Source: Paraburkholderia ultramafica
GTDB lineage: Bacteria; Pseudomonadota; Gammaproteobacteria; Burkholderiales; Burkholderiaceae
DNA length: 64,000 nucleotides
Reading direction: 5' to 3'
NCBI RefSeq assembly: GCF_902859915.1
Contig: NZ_CADIKK010000005.1
Coordinates: 186,001-250,000 of the forward strand
Position 1 is the first letter of the stretch. Each line of letters opens with the position of its first letter. Of the stretch, positions 55,429-63,577 are shown piece by piece. The notes below the pieces were generated by a model. The model was not told the DNA's origin and did no database searches. It worked only from the letters and a program-made list of their open reading frames with translations. The position numbers and the translations under genes are program-made.

Positions 55429-56808
55429 ATGTTCGCCGACGTACGGAAGATCGCGGCGCTGGCATGGCCCGTATGGATCGGCCAACTGGCGATCATCGCG
55501 TTCGGCGTGATCGATACGGCGATGGTCGGCCGTTACTCGGCGGTCGATCTGGCCGCGCTCGGGCTCGGCTCGTCGATCTATATCTCCGTCTACATCGGCC
55601 TGACCGGCATTCTGACCGCGCTGCAACCGATCACCGCGCAACTCTACGGCGCGCGCCGCTACCTCGAGATCGGCGAGGAAGTTCGCCAGTCGTTGTGGCT
55701 CGCGCTGGCGCTGACCGTGATCGGCTTCCTGATTCTGTTTTTCCCCGGGCCTGTGCTGCATCTGGCGCGCGTGCCGGACGCGCTGCATGAACGCACGGTC
55801 GGCTACCTGCGGATTCTGGCCTTCGGCCTGCCGGCCGGCCTCGCTTTTCGCGTCTACAGTTCGATTACCAATGCGGTCGGCCAGCCGCGGCTCGTGATGA
55901 TTCTGCAGATCGGCGCGCTGCTGCTCAAGGTTCCGCTCAACACGTGGTTCATTTTCGGCGGACTCGGCGTGCCGGCGCTCGGCGGTCCGGGTTGCGCACT
56001 CGCCAGCGCGACGCTCAACTGGGGGCTTGCCGTGGTCGGCATGATGCTGCTGACGCGTGTCGACCTATTCAAGCCGTTCGCGATCTTCGCGCACTTCTGC
56101 TGGCCGGTCTGGCAGCGCCAGGCGGCACAGTTGCGGCTGGGCATTCCGATGGGCCTGTCGTATCTGATCGAAGTGACGTCGTACACGTTCATGGCGCTCT
56201 TCATCGCACGCTTCGGCACGACGACGCTCGCAGGCCATCAGATCGCCGGCAACATCGGCGCGGTGCTGTACATGACGCCGCTGTCGATCGGCATTGCTGC
56301 GTCGACGCTGGTCGCTCAGGCGCTCGGCGCGCATCGTCCGGAAGCGGCGCGCACGTTGTCGCGGCACGGCATCATGATGGCCGTCGCGATCGCCTGCTGT
56401 TATGGGGCGATCGTGCTGGTGCTGCGGCCGTACATCATCGAAGGCTATACGCCGAATGCGCAGGTCGTGGCGGCGGCGCTGCCGCTGGTGTTGATCGTCG
56501 CGTGCTACCACCTGTTCGATGCGTTGCAGATCACCACCGCGTTCGTGCTGCGCGCATACAAGGTGGCGGTCGTGCCGACCGTCATCTATGCGGTTGCGTT
56601 GTGGGGCGTGGGGCTGGGCGGCGGGTATCTGCTCGGCTTCAACGTGAGCGGCGTCACGCCGGAATGGCTGACCGGCGCGCGTGGCTTCTGGGTCGCGAAT
56701 ACGGCGAGTCTGGCGATTGCCGGCTTCGGGTTGCTGATGTATTGGCGAGGGGTGAGCAAGCGGTATTTGCGCGCGGATGCGGTGGTTGTGGCGGATTCGG
56801 CGGTTTGA
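55429..56808 (+). CDS. MATE family efflux transporter
   Basis: A 459-residue exporter with about 12 helices. Family marks are WPVWIGQLAIIAFGVIDTAMVGRYS near the N-terminus (in two parts), LQPITAQLYGARRY, SSITNAVGQPRLVM and TLAGHQIAGNIGAVLYM. It should extrude organic cations or other compounds using a proton or sodium gradient, as NorM does. The ATG lies 2 bases after the glycosyltransferase stop. The linking of a GT39-like enzyme and a MATE exporter in one unit may suggest a shared envelope role, which is inference. Confidence 0.92.
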   Translation: MFADVRKIAALAWPVWIGQLAIIAFGVIDTAMVGRYSAVDLAALGLGSSIYISVYIGLTGILTALQPITAQLYGARRYLEIGEEVRQSLWLALALTVIGFLILFFPGPVLHLARVPDALHERTVGYLRILAFGLPAGLAFRVYSSITNAVGQPRLVMILQIGALLLKVPLNTWFIFGGLGVPALGGPGCALASATLNWGLAVVGMMLLTRVDLFKPFAIFAHFCWPVWQRQAAQLRLGIPMGLSYLIEVTSYTFMALFIARFGTTTLAGHQIAGNIGAVLYMTPLSIGIAASTLVAQALGAHRPEAARTLSRHGIMMAVAIACCYGAIVLVLRPYIIEGYTPNAQVVAAALPLVLIVACYHLFDALQITTAFVLRAYKVAVVPTVIYAVALWGVGLGGGYLLGFNVSGVTPEWLTGARGFWVANTASLAIAGFGLLMYWRGVSKRYLRADAVVVADSAV

Positions 56809-56839
56809 AAGACTCCGCTTGCCCGTCCCACGACCGCGG

Positions 56840-57289
56840 CTACGAACCCACGTCCACTTCCTCCGCCACCTCAACTCCCCTCGCCTGCTGCTCCGCCTCA
56901 ACCGCCTGAGCGTGCCGCCCGAAAATCTCACGCGCGGCGAACAACGCATTCAGCGCGGCCGGAAAGCCCGCATAGAGCGCCATCTGCATGAACACTTCGA
57001 CGATCTCCTCGCGCGTGCAGCCGACATTCAACGCCGCCTCGATATGCACCTTCAACTGCGGTTGCGCGCAACCCAGCGTCGCGAGCGAAGCGATCGTCGC
57101 GATTTCACGCGCGCGCAGATCGAGCTGCGGCCGGCTATAAATATCGCCGAAGCCGAATTCGATCAGCAGCCGGCCGAAATCCGGCGCGATCGGCGCAAGC
57201 GCGGCGATCACCTGTTCGCCGGCCGAGCCGTCGATCTCTCTGAGCTTGTCCCAGCCTCGGGTGTAGCGGTCGTTTTGTGCGTAGTCCAT
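56840..57289 (-). CDS. Carboxymuconolactone decarboxylase family protein
   Basis: A 149-residue all-helical protein of the CMD/AhpD superfamily. The core is IYSRPQLDLRAREIATIAS, then LGCAQPQLKVHIEAALNVG and EEIVEVFMQMALYAGFP. A cysteine and histidine (Cys in GCAQ, His in KVHIE) are the likely reactive pair; the AhpD CxxC is absent. The start at 57289 has AAGGA about 6 bases upstream. It lies 20 bases after a MerR gene and shares its transcript. Similar MerR-CMD pairs occur in aldehyde-stress systems. It is probably not part of protocatechuate breakdown here, as no pca genes are near. Confidence 0.88.
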   Translation of the reverse strand: MDYAQNDRYTRGWDKLREIDGSAGEQVIAALAPIAPDFGRLLIEFGFGDIYSRPQLDLRAREIATIASLATLGCAQPQLKVHIEAALNVGCTREEIVEVFMQMALYAGFPAALNALFAAREIFGRHAQAVEAEQQARGVEVAEEVDVGS

Positions 57290-57309
57290 GGCGAGTCCTT
57301 TTCCGAATG

Positions 57310-57735
57310 TCAAAGCGATGAGGTTGCGTCGGTCTGTCGTGCCGGATCACCCGCGCCGGCGTTCTGCCCGGCCGCCTCGTAGTACGCGATCTTGTCGACG
57401 ATCGCGCCGAGGTTGCTCTGCAACTCGGCGATCCGCGCCAAAACCGCATCCCGGTGCGCCGCCAGCAAGTCGCGGCGCGCGCCCATCGTCGGCTGGCCTT
57501 GCGCGCGCAGCGCCGCGAACGCCTGCATCCCGGCGATCGGCATGCCGGTCGCCTTCAGACGCATCACGAACAGCAGCCAGTCGAGATCGGCCGGCGAATA
57601 CAGGCGATGCCCCGCCTGCGTGCGCCCGACCGGGCGGATCAGCCCGGCCTGTTCGTAATAACGCAGCGTATGCGTGGAGACGCCGATCGTTTCGGCAACC
57701 TGACCGATAGTGAGTGCGGTTGAGATTTTCGACAT
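57310..57735 (-). CDS. MerR family regulator, AdhR/NmlR-like
   Basis: A 141-residue regulator. The helix-turn-helix and wing (LTIGQVAETIGVSTHTLRYY, then EQAGLIRPVGRTQAGHRLY) fill residues 8-47, then DLDWLLFVMRLKATGMPIAGM and a coiled-coil helix. There is no metal-binding cysteine loop; no cysteine is present at all, so direct thiol sensing as in some AdhR/NmlR proteins would not work here. The promoter has the 19-base spacer and central dyad that MerR activators need. The gene is first in a two-gene unit with the CMD protein. Confidence 0.88.
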   Translation of the reverse strand: MSKISTALTIGQVAETIGVSTHTLRYYEQAGLIRPVGRTQAGHRLYSPADLDWLLFVMRLKATGMPIAGMQAFAALRAQGQPTMGARRDLLAAHRDAVLARIAELQSNLGAIVDKIAYYEAAGQNAGAGDPARQTDATSSL

Positions 57736-57744
57736 GACGGACTC

Positions 57745-57775
57745 AGGTTAGGACTTCGAGTGCACTCTAAGTCAA
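57745..57775 (-). promoter_or_regulatory. MerR-type promoter with 19-bp spacer and dyad
   Basis: On the minus strand -35 TTGACT (57775-57770) and -10 TAACCT (57750-57745) are 19 bases apart. Between and over them lies the near-perfect dyad ACTTCGAGTG/CACTCTAAGT (57753-57772, one mismatched pair). A long spacer with a central dyad is the hallmark of MerR-activated promoters, in which the regulator twists the DNA. Confidence 0.85.
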
Positions 57776-58035
57776 GCGCTCGTCGCTGTCATTTGTCTGT
57801 GCTGTGATTTCTTATGATGTGCCGCATTGATGGATAAACTCACAAGAGCCTAATAGCCGGGCAAAAAGTTTAAATATTGTCCACACTGATTTACTTGTCA
57901 CGAATCGGTCGGTATAAATCGTCGGCGCTCACAAATAACGGCGCGCGATTTGTTCTATGCTTAAGCGCAGCGCCTGCTGACAGAATGCGTCGTCCGTTCC
58001 CGGCTTACTTGTTTGCCCTCAATGGAGTGCTTGCC

Positions 58036-58626
58036 ATGCTGAAGAAGCTTTTAATGCTTTGCGTTGCTTTGGCTTTGTCGCTGTCGGCCGGATTTGCGGC
58101 GGCCGTCGAAGTGAATTCCGCCGATCAGGCGGCGCTCGAATCGGTCAAGGGAATCGGTCCGGTGCATGCGAAGGCGATCATCGACGAACGCACCAGGAAT
58201 GGCCCATTCAAAGATGCCGATGATCTCGCCGCCCGCGTCAAGGGCATTGGCACCAAATCAGTCACCAATCTCGAAGCGGCCGGTCTGACGATCAACGGCT
58301 CGGCCGCGCCGCCTACCGGCGCCAAGCCCGCCACGAAATCGGGCAGCAGCGCGAGCACCAAGGCGCCACCGGCAGCCGCGCCTGCGGCGACCACCGCGGC
58401 ACCGGCCACATCCGCGGCCACGACCGCGACCACGGCTGCGCCAGCGGAAGCGTCCGGCACGATAGCGTCGAAGTCGAAGAAGAAGAGCAAGGCCGCGGCG
58501 TCTGAAGCGGCGGCGGCTTCCGCGCCCGCGGCGAACGCGCCGGCCGATGCCTCTGAAGCCAAGGCCTCGAAGAAGAAAGCGAAGAAGAGCAAGGCCGCCT
58601 CGGGCGCGGCGGCCTCTGGCGCGTAA
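58036..58626 (+). CDS. Exported helix-hairpin-helix protein with Lys/Ala tail
   Basis: A 196-residue protein. A signal peptide (MLKKLLMLCVALALSLSAG, cleavage near AAA-V) is followed by a ComEA-like double helix-hairpin-helix (VNSADQAALESVKGIGPVHA, then DADDLAARVKGIG) at about residues 26-85, which binds DNA in ComEA. The last 110 residues are Ala/Pro/Thr low complexity that ends in histone-H1-like blocks such as SKKKSKAAAS and SKKKAKKSKAA. ComEA proteins take up DNA in the periplasm; the basic tail is unusual and could add DNA binding. The ATG at 58036 has GGAG about 9 bases upstream. Confidence 0.85.
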   Translation: MLKKLLMLCVALALSLSAGFAAAVEVNSADQAALESVKGIGPVHAKAIIDERTRNGPFKDADDLAARVKGIGTKSVTNLEAAGLTINGSAAPPTGAKPATKSGSSASTKAPPAAAPAATTAAPATSAATTATTAAPAEASGTIASKSKKKSKAAASEAAAASAPAANAPADASEAKASKKKAKKSKAASGAAASGA

Positions 58627-58809
58627 TGATGCGCGAAAGGGGTGGGCGACGGCATCGCGAGGACTCCCCGGTGCGCATGATCCATCTGGCATGCACGCAT
58701 CGAAGCCGCCCCGCTGCCACCCGCCTTCCTTCCCACTGCGCCGCGCAACCGCGCGGCGCTTTCACCCGCCGACCCGTCACGCACGCGTCGGCATTCAAGA
58801 GAGACCGTC

Positions 58810-59244
58810 ATGAGCCTACTCGACACTATCGGTTCCCTGTTTGGCAAATCGCCGGAAGGTGGCAGCCAGCAAGCGCTGGTCGCAGCCGCACTCGAATTCG
58901 TCAATAACCAGCCAGGCGGCCTGAACGGCCTGATCGACCGCTTCAAGGAAAAAGGCCTCGGCGACGTCGTGACGTCGTGGGTCAGCAACGGCGAGAACCA
59001 GCCGATCGCACCCGATGCGCTGCATAGTGTGCTCGGCTCGGATGCCGTTACCAACCTTGCGGCGAAAGCCGGCGTGCAACCGGATCAGGTCACGGGCCTG
59101 CTGTCGCAGATTCTGCCGCACGTCATCAACGCGGCGACCCCCGAAGGTGAAGTACCGGCCGAGGGCAAGCTGAATGCGACCACCGTGCTCGGCTCGCTTG
59201 GCGGCCTGTCGGCACTGCTCGGCAAGGGCAACAGCAACGCTTGA
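58810..59244 (+). CDS. yidB: YidB family protein
   Basis: A 144-residue protein of the YidB/DUF937 family. Marks are LLDTIGSLFGK at the start, NNQPGGLNGLIDRFKEKGLGDVV (in two parts) and the WVSNGENQPIAPDAL segment. The function is unknown; the family forms small helical soluble proteins. AGAGAGA lies about 6 bases before the ATG. It converges on clpB and has no clear link to its neighbours. Confidence 0.88.
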   Translation: MSLLDTIGSLFGKSPEGGSQQALVAAALEFVNNQPGGLNGLIDRFKEKGLGDVVTSWVSNGENQPIAPDALHSVLGSDAVTNLAAKAGVQPDQVTGLLSQILPHVINAATPEGEVPAEGKLNATTVLGSLGGLSALLGKGNSNA

Positions 59245-59304
59245 AGATGCGGGCAGCCTCGCCTGAGCGGCCTGGCTTGGCTTTGCTTTGAAGAGGCGAA
59301 AAAA

Positions 59305-59338
59305 AAAGCGGCAACGAAGTCGCCTTCGCTGCCGCTTT
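59305..59338 (-). terminator. Rho-independent terminator of clpB
   Basis: A 15-bp stem with one internal mismatch pair (AAAGCGGCaaCGAAG) and a TCGC loop. On the minus strand it ends in a run of nine T residues, 63 bases after the clpB stop. It may also stop yidB transcripts from the other side. Confidence 0.9.
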
Positions 59339-59400
59339 CTAACGTCGACCGGAGAGCGGCTCGGCCACCACCGCTCGTCGCCGCCGAACACGCGTTTCGC

Positions 59401-61998
59401 TTAATGCACGACGCGTTCGAACATCAGTTGGCCGTCTTCCACTTCCACCGGAATCACGTCCTTCGGACCGAACCTGCCGGCCAGAATCAGCTTGGCGATC
59501 GGGTTCTCGATCTCCTGCTGAATCGCGCGCTTCAACGGCCGCGCGCCGAACAGCGGATCGTAGCCGACCTTGCCGATGTGCTCGAGCGCACCGTCGGACA
59601 CCACCAGCTGCATGTCGAGCTTGGCCAGCCGTTCATGCAGACGCTGCAACTGGATTCGCGCAATCGACTGGATGTTCGAGCGGTCGAGCGCATGGAACAC
59701 CACGACGTCGTCGATCCGGTTCAGGAACTCGGGCCTGAAGTGCAGCTTCACTTCTTCCCAGACCGCGTCCTTGACCGCTTCCTGCGGCTCGCCGACCATC
59801 GCCTGGATCACCTGCGAACCGAGGTTCGACGTCATCACGATCACCGTGTTCTTGAAGTCCACGGTACGGCCCTGGCCATCGGTCATGCGGCCGTCGTCGA
59901 GCACTTGCAGCAGCACGTTGAACACGTCCGGATGCGCCTTCTCGATTTCGTCGAGCAGGATCACGCTATACGGCTTGCGGCGCACGGCTTCGGTCAGATA
60001 ACCGCCTTCCTCATAGCCGACGTAGCCCGGCGGCGCGCCGATCAAACGCGCGACGCTATGCTTCTCCATGAATTCGCTCATGTCGATCCGGATCAGATGA
60101 TCTTCCGAATCGAACAGGAACGCAGCCAGCGCCTTGCACAGCTCGGTCTTGCCCACACCGGTCGGCCCGAGGAACAGGAACGAACCGTACGGACGGTTGG
60201 GATCCGACAGACCCGCGCGCGAGCGGCGAATCGCATCGGCCACCGCGTTGATCGCCTCGTCCTGACCGACCACACGAGCGTGCAGTTTCTCCTCGATCTG
60301 CAACAGCTTTTCGCGCTCGCCCTGCATCATCCGCGCGACCGGAATGCCGGTGGAACGCGACACGACTTCGGCGATTTCTTCCGCGCCGACCCGTGTGCGC
60401 AACAGACGCGGACGCTGCGGATTGTTCTGCTCCTCGGCCTCGGCGCGCGTCACTTCCTTCAACTGCGCTTCGAGACCCGGCAGCTTGCCGTACTGCAACT
60501 CGGCGACCTTCTCGAGCTTGCCTTCACGCTGCAGACGGGTGATTTCCGCGCGTGTTTTCTCGATCTCTTCCTTCAGTTGCGCGCTGCCCTGCACCGCGGC
60601 TTTTTCCGCGGTCCAGATTTCTTCGAGGTCCGAATATTCGCGATTCAGCCGCTCGATTTCTTCTTCGATCAGTTGCAGGCGCTTTTGCGACGCTTCGTCC
60701 TTTTCCTTCTTCACGGCTTCGCGTTCGATCTTCAACTGGATCAGACGACGGTCGAGCCGATCCATCTCTTCCGGCTTCGAGTCGATTTCCATCTTGATCT
60801 TCGACGCGGCTTCGTCGATCAGATCGATCGCCTTGTCCGGCAGGAACCGATCCGTGATGTAACGATGCGACAGCTCGGCCGCCGCGACGATCGCCGGGTC
60901 GGTGATATCGACGCCGTGATGCAGCTCGTACTTCTCCTGCAGCCCGCGCAGGATCGCGATCGTCGCATCCACCGACGGTTCGTCGACCTGCACTTTCTGG
61001 AAGCGGCGTTCGAGCGCGGCATCCTTCTCGATGTACTTGCGATACTCGTCGAGCGTGGTGGCGCCGACGCAATGCAGTTCGCCGCGCGACAGCGCCGGCT
61101 TGAGCATATTGCCTGCGTCCATCGCCCCTTCGGCCTTGCCGGCGCCGACCATCGTGTGGATTTCGTCGATGAAGACGATGGTCTGGCCTTCGTCTTTCGC
61201 GATATCGCTCAGCACGGCCTTCAGCCGCTCTTCGAACTCGCCGCGATACTTCGCGCCGGCCAGCAGCGCGGCCATGTCGAGCGACAGCACGCGCTTGCCC
61301 TTCAGCGTTTCCGGCACTTCGCCGTTGACGATGCGCTGCGCGAGCCCTTCGACGATCGCGGTCTTGCCGACCCCCGGTTCGCCGATCAGCACCGGATTGT
61401 TCTTGGTGCGGCGCTGCAGGATCTGAATCGAGCGGCGGATTTCGTCGTCACGGCCGATCACCGGGTCGAGCTTGCCGGCCCGCGCGCGTTCGGTCAGGTC
61501 GATGGTGTACTTCTTCAGGGCTTCGCGCTGGCTTTCGGCGTCCTCGCTATGCACCTGCGAGCCGCCGCGCACCGCGACGATCGCGGTTTCCAGCGACTTA
61601 CGCGACAAGCCATGCTGACGCGCGAGACGGCCGGCTTCGCCCTTGTCGTCCGCGACCGCGAGCAGGAACATCTCGCTCGCGATGAACGTGTCGTTGAGCT
61701 TCTGCGCTTCCTTGTCGGCCTGATTCAGCAAACCGGTCAGTTCGCGGCCGATCTGCACGTTGCCGTCGGTGCCCTGCACTTGCGGCAGACGCGTCATCGC
61801 GTCGCCGAGCGCCGTTTGCAGCGCCTGAACGTGCACGCCGGCACGCGAAAGCAGCGAGCGTGCCGAACCATCCTGCTGGGCGACGAGCGCCGACAGCACA
61901 TGAACCGGTTCGATGTATTGATTGTCATGGCCGACGGCCAGACTCTGCGCATCCGCGAGCGCTTCCTGGAATTTAGTGGTGAGTTTGTCGATTCTCAT
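59401..61998 (-). CDS. clpB: ATP-dependent disaggregase ClpB
   Basis: An 865-residue Hsp100 chaperone that with DnaK pulls proteins out of aggregates. The N-domain starts [18 protein letters not shown]. Walker A1 is GEPGVGKT, the M-domain coiled coil is about residues 400-525, Walker A2 is GPTGVGKTE and the pore loops carry [11 protein letters not shown] and GYVGYEEGG. No IGF loop for ClpP is present, as expected for ClpB. The ATG at 61998 is 8 bases from GGAGG. A sigma-32 promoter lies just upstream. Confidence 0.97.
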   Translation of the reverse strand: MRIDKLTTKFQEALADAQSLAVGHDNQYIEPVHVLSALVAQQDGSARSLLSRAGVHVQALQTALGDAMTRLPQVQGTDGNVQIGRELTGLLNQADKEAQKLNDTFIASEMFLLAVADDKGEAGRLARQHGLSRKSLETAIVAVRGGSQVHSEDAESQREALKKYTIDLTERARAGKLDPVIGRDDEIRRSIQILQRRTKNNPVLIGEPGVGKTAIVEGLAQRIVNGEVPETLKGKRVLSLDMAALLAGAKYRGEFEERLKAVLSDIAKDEGQTIVFIDEIHTMVGAGKAEGAMDAGNMLKPALSRGELHCVGATTLDEYRKYIEKDAALERRFQKVQVDEPSVDATIAILRGLQEKYELHHGVDITDPAIVAAAELSHRYITDRFLPDKAIDLIDEAASKIKMEIDSKPEEMDRLDRRLIQLKIEREAVKKEKDEASQKRLQLIEEEIERLNREYSDLEEIWTAEKAAVQGSAQLKEEIEKTRAEITRLQREGKLEKVAELQYGKLPGLEAQLKEVTRAEAEEQNNPQRPRLLRTRVGAEEIAEVVSRSTGIPVARMMQGEREKLLQIEEKLHARVVGQDEAINAVADAIRRSRAGLSDPNRPYGSFLFLGPTGVGKTELCKALAAFLFDSEDHLIRIDMSEFMEKHSVARLIGAPPGYVGYEEGGYLTEAVRRKPYSVILLDEIEKAHPDVFNVLLQVLDDGRMTDGQGRTVDFKNTVIVMTSNLGSQVIQAMVGEPQEAVKDAVWEEVKLHFRPEFLNRIDDVVVFHALDRSNIQSIARIQLQRLHERLAKLDMQLVVSDGALEHIGKVGYDPLFGARPLKRAIQQEIENPIAKLILAGRFGPKDVIPVEVEDGQLMFERVVH

Positions 61999-62027
61999 CA
62001 AGAGACCTCCAATTTCGATTACCACCA

Positions 62028-62055
62028 AAATGAGGCGTTTTATTCAGGTTTCAAG
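62028..62055 (-). promoter_or_regulatory. Sigma-32 heat-shock promoter of clpB
   Basis: On the minus strand CTTGAAA (62055-62049), a 13-base spacer and CCTCATTT (62035-62028) match the RpoH consensus (CTTGAAA, 13-17 bases, CCCCATnT). The -10 end is 30 bases before the clpB start. Confidence 0.85.
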
Positions 62056-62117
62056 CGCTTTTTTGCGCTCAACAGCAACTATTTAACATTTGAGCGAAAG
62101 AATGTCCCGGCTGCGTG

Positions 62118-62624
62118 TCAGGACAGCGGCGCGAGACTGCCGTCGCCTGGCGCTGGCGCGACCGGCACGATCGGAATCACGCCGCTCAGGCCGAGCAGCG
62201 CGCGCAGCGGACCGTGCGGCTGCGTGACCTCGCCGATGGTGTATCGGTCGAGTTCAGCGAGGAAGGCGTTGCCCGCCGCCTGGAGCGCCTCGCGCAGACG
62301 ACACTCCGACATGATCACGCAAGGCCGCTGCCCGCCGTGCTGGTCGGGCAGACAGCCGACCAGCGCGAAGTCGCTCTCGGTCGCGCGGACAACCTCGCCG
62401 ACGGTCAGCGCGCGGGTTTGTTCGGCAAACCGAAGACCGCCGTTGCGCCCGCGCACGGTCTCGACCCAGCCGCGCTCGGCGAGTTGCTGCACCACTTTCA
62501 TCAAATGGTTCCTGGAGATCCCGTACGCGTGAGAAATGTCCTGAATCGTCGATAATTCCCCGCCCCGGACAGCGAGGTATAGCAGCACGCGTAGCGAGTA
62601 GTCCGTATAGTCGGTCAGTCTCAT
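62118..62624 (-). CDS. nsrR: Nitric-oxide-sensing repressor NsrR
   Basis: A 168-residue Rrf2-family regulator. It begins MRLTDYTDYSLRVLLYLAV and has the winged helix IQDISHAYGISRNHLMKVVQ, as in NsrR. Three cysteines (91, 102, 108) can hold the iron-sulfur cluster that reacts with nitric oxide; the first spacing differs from E. coli NsrR (91, 96, 102), with six extra residues between the first two. A Pro/Ala tail of about 20 residues is added. It is divergent from a truncated globin gene, and an NsrR-like box lies between them. Confidence 0.9.
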   Translation of the reverse strand: MRLTDYTDYSLRVLLYLAVRGGELSTIQDISHAYGISRNHLMKVVQQLAERGWVETVRGRNGGLRFAEQTRALTVGEVVRATESDFALVGCLPDQHGGQRPCVIMSECRLREALQAAGNAFLAELDRYTIGEVTQPHGPLRALLGLSGVIPIVPVAPAPGDGSLAPLS

Positions 62625-62712
62625 AGGCGCAGGTAATCACAATGAGCGCAAGCCGCGATCCGGAACATAACCGCGTCGATGCGAGGGTTGCCGGGGGCCG
62701 CCGCTTCGCCCT

Positions 62713-62735
62713 AAGATGCAGGCAATACGCATGTT
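62713..62735. promoter_or_regulatory. NsrR-like operator
   Basis: Two 11-base half sites, AAGATGCAGGC and ATACGCATGTT, stand one base apart. The outer parts (AAGATGC and GCATGTT) fit the NsrR consensus of inverted AAGATGCATTT units with an 11-1-11 layout. The site is about 90 bases before nsrR and 195 before the globin gene. Confidence 0.6.
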
Positions 62736-62929
62736 TGATGATTCTGCGCTGACACGCGGGGCTCGTCTTTCGGTAGTAATGGTAACGTTTCCCGCATAAA
62801 CCATTTGCACGAAAGGCAGGCTATTCGCGCCCTTCGTCTTTTCGCTCACACGCAGTTCGAGGCCATTCGTGCCGCCCGCGGCGCTGTGTGACGAGCCACC
62901 ATCAAAAGCTGCATTTTTCTGGAATCTGC

Positions 62930-63475
62930 ATGAATCCGTCCTTCCCTGCCGCGCCGGTGGTCGAGCGCGCCGCCGAGCCCACTGAGGCGAATATCCGCGA
63001 GCTCGTCTATGGCTTTTACGATCGCGTGCGCGCCGATGCGCTGCTCGGCCCGGTGTTCGAAGCCACGCTGGCGGGCCGCTGGGACGATCATCTGCCCAAG
63101 ATGTGCACGTTCTGGGGCAGTCTCGTGCTGGGCGCGAAGCAGTACCGCGGCAACGTGCAGCAGGCGCATCAGCCGCTCGAAGGGGTCGAGCCGCAGCACT
63201 TCAGCCGCTGGTTGTATCTGTTTCTGGATACGGTCGAATCGCGCTATCAGCCGGGCGCGGCGGTGCGCTTCATGGAACCGGCGCTGCGGATCGCGCAGAG
63301 CCTGCAACTGAGCCGCTTCGGCTGGGATTACAAGATTCCGGCGGAGCAGCAGGCGTTGCTCGAACGCGTCGCGCCGAAGCGGCGTCCGCCCGATGACGGC
63401 GCTGCCGATCGCGCGGCACGTTCGGCTGGCGAGCCGTTTCCGGCACGGATCATTGGCCGGGCGCGCGACGAGTGA
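62930..63475 (+). CDS. Group III truncated haemoglobin
   Basis: A 181-residue protein with a trHbIII fold (YGFYDRVRADALLGPVFE, then WDDHLPKMCTFWGSLVLG, then HFSRWLYLFLDTV). The proximal histidine is likely the one in PQHFSRW. Group III globins are small haem proteins linked to growth in low oxygen or to nitric oxide and nitrite handling. The C-terminal 40 residues are an Arg/Pro-rich extension. The start at 62930 has GGAATC about 4 bases upstream. The divergent nsrR and the NsrR-like box suggest nitric-oxide control. Confidence 0.88.
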   Translation: MNPSFPAAPVVERAAEPTEANIRELVYGFYDRVRADALLGPVFEATLAGRWDDHLPKMCTFWGSLVLGAKQYRGNVQQAHQPLEGVEPQHFSRWLYLFLDTVESRYQPGAAVRFMEPALRIAQSLQLSRFGWDYKIPAEQQALLERVAPKRRPPDDGAADRAARSAGEPFPARIIGRARDE

Positions 63476-63477
63476 GG

Positions 63478-63540
63478 TTGGGCGTGTTGGGCGCGTGTTG
63501 GGCGCGTGTTGGGCGCGCGTTGGGTGCGCGTTGGGTGCCT
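63478..63540. repeat. Tandem 11-bp repeat between globin and moaE
   Basis: Six degenerate copies of TTGGGCGCGTG run directly after the globin stop codon (the first copy is 9 bases, the last partial). The array separates two convergent genes. Confidence 0.85.
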
Positions 63541-63577
63541 TGACCCCGCACGCAGCCTCGACAGCGGCCCGACGCGC

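Noticed and set aside
59404..62532. A 1042-codon open frame on the plus strand opposite clpB
   Set aside because: It is antisense to clpB, which has full family motifs. The frame is open because of the strong GC bias at third positions. Its translation is Arg/His/Gln-rich with no family character.
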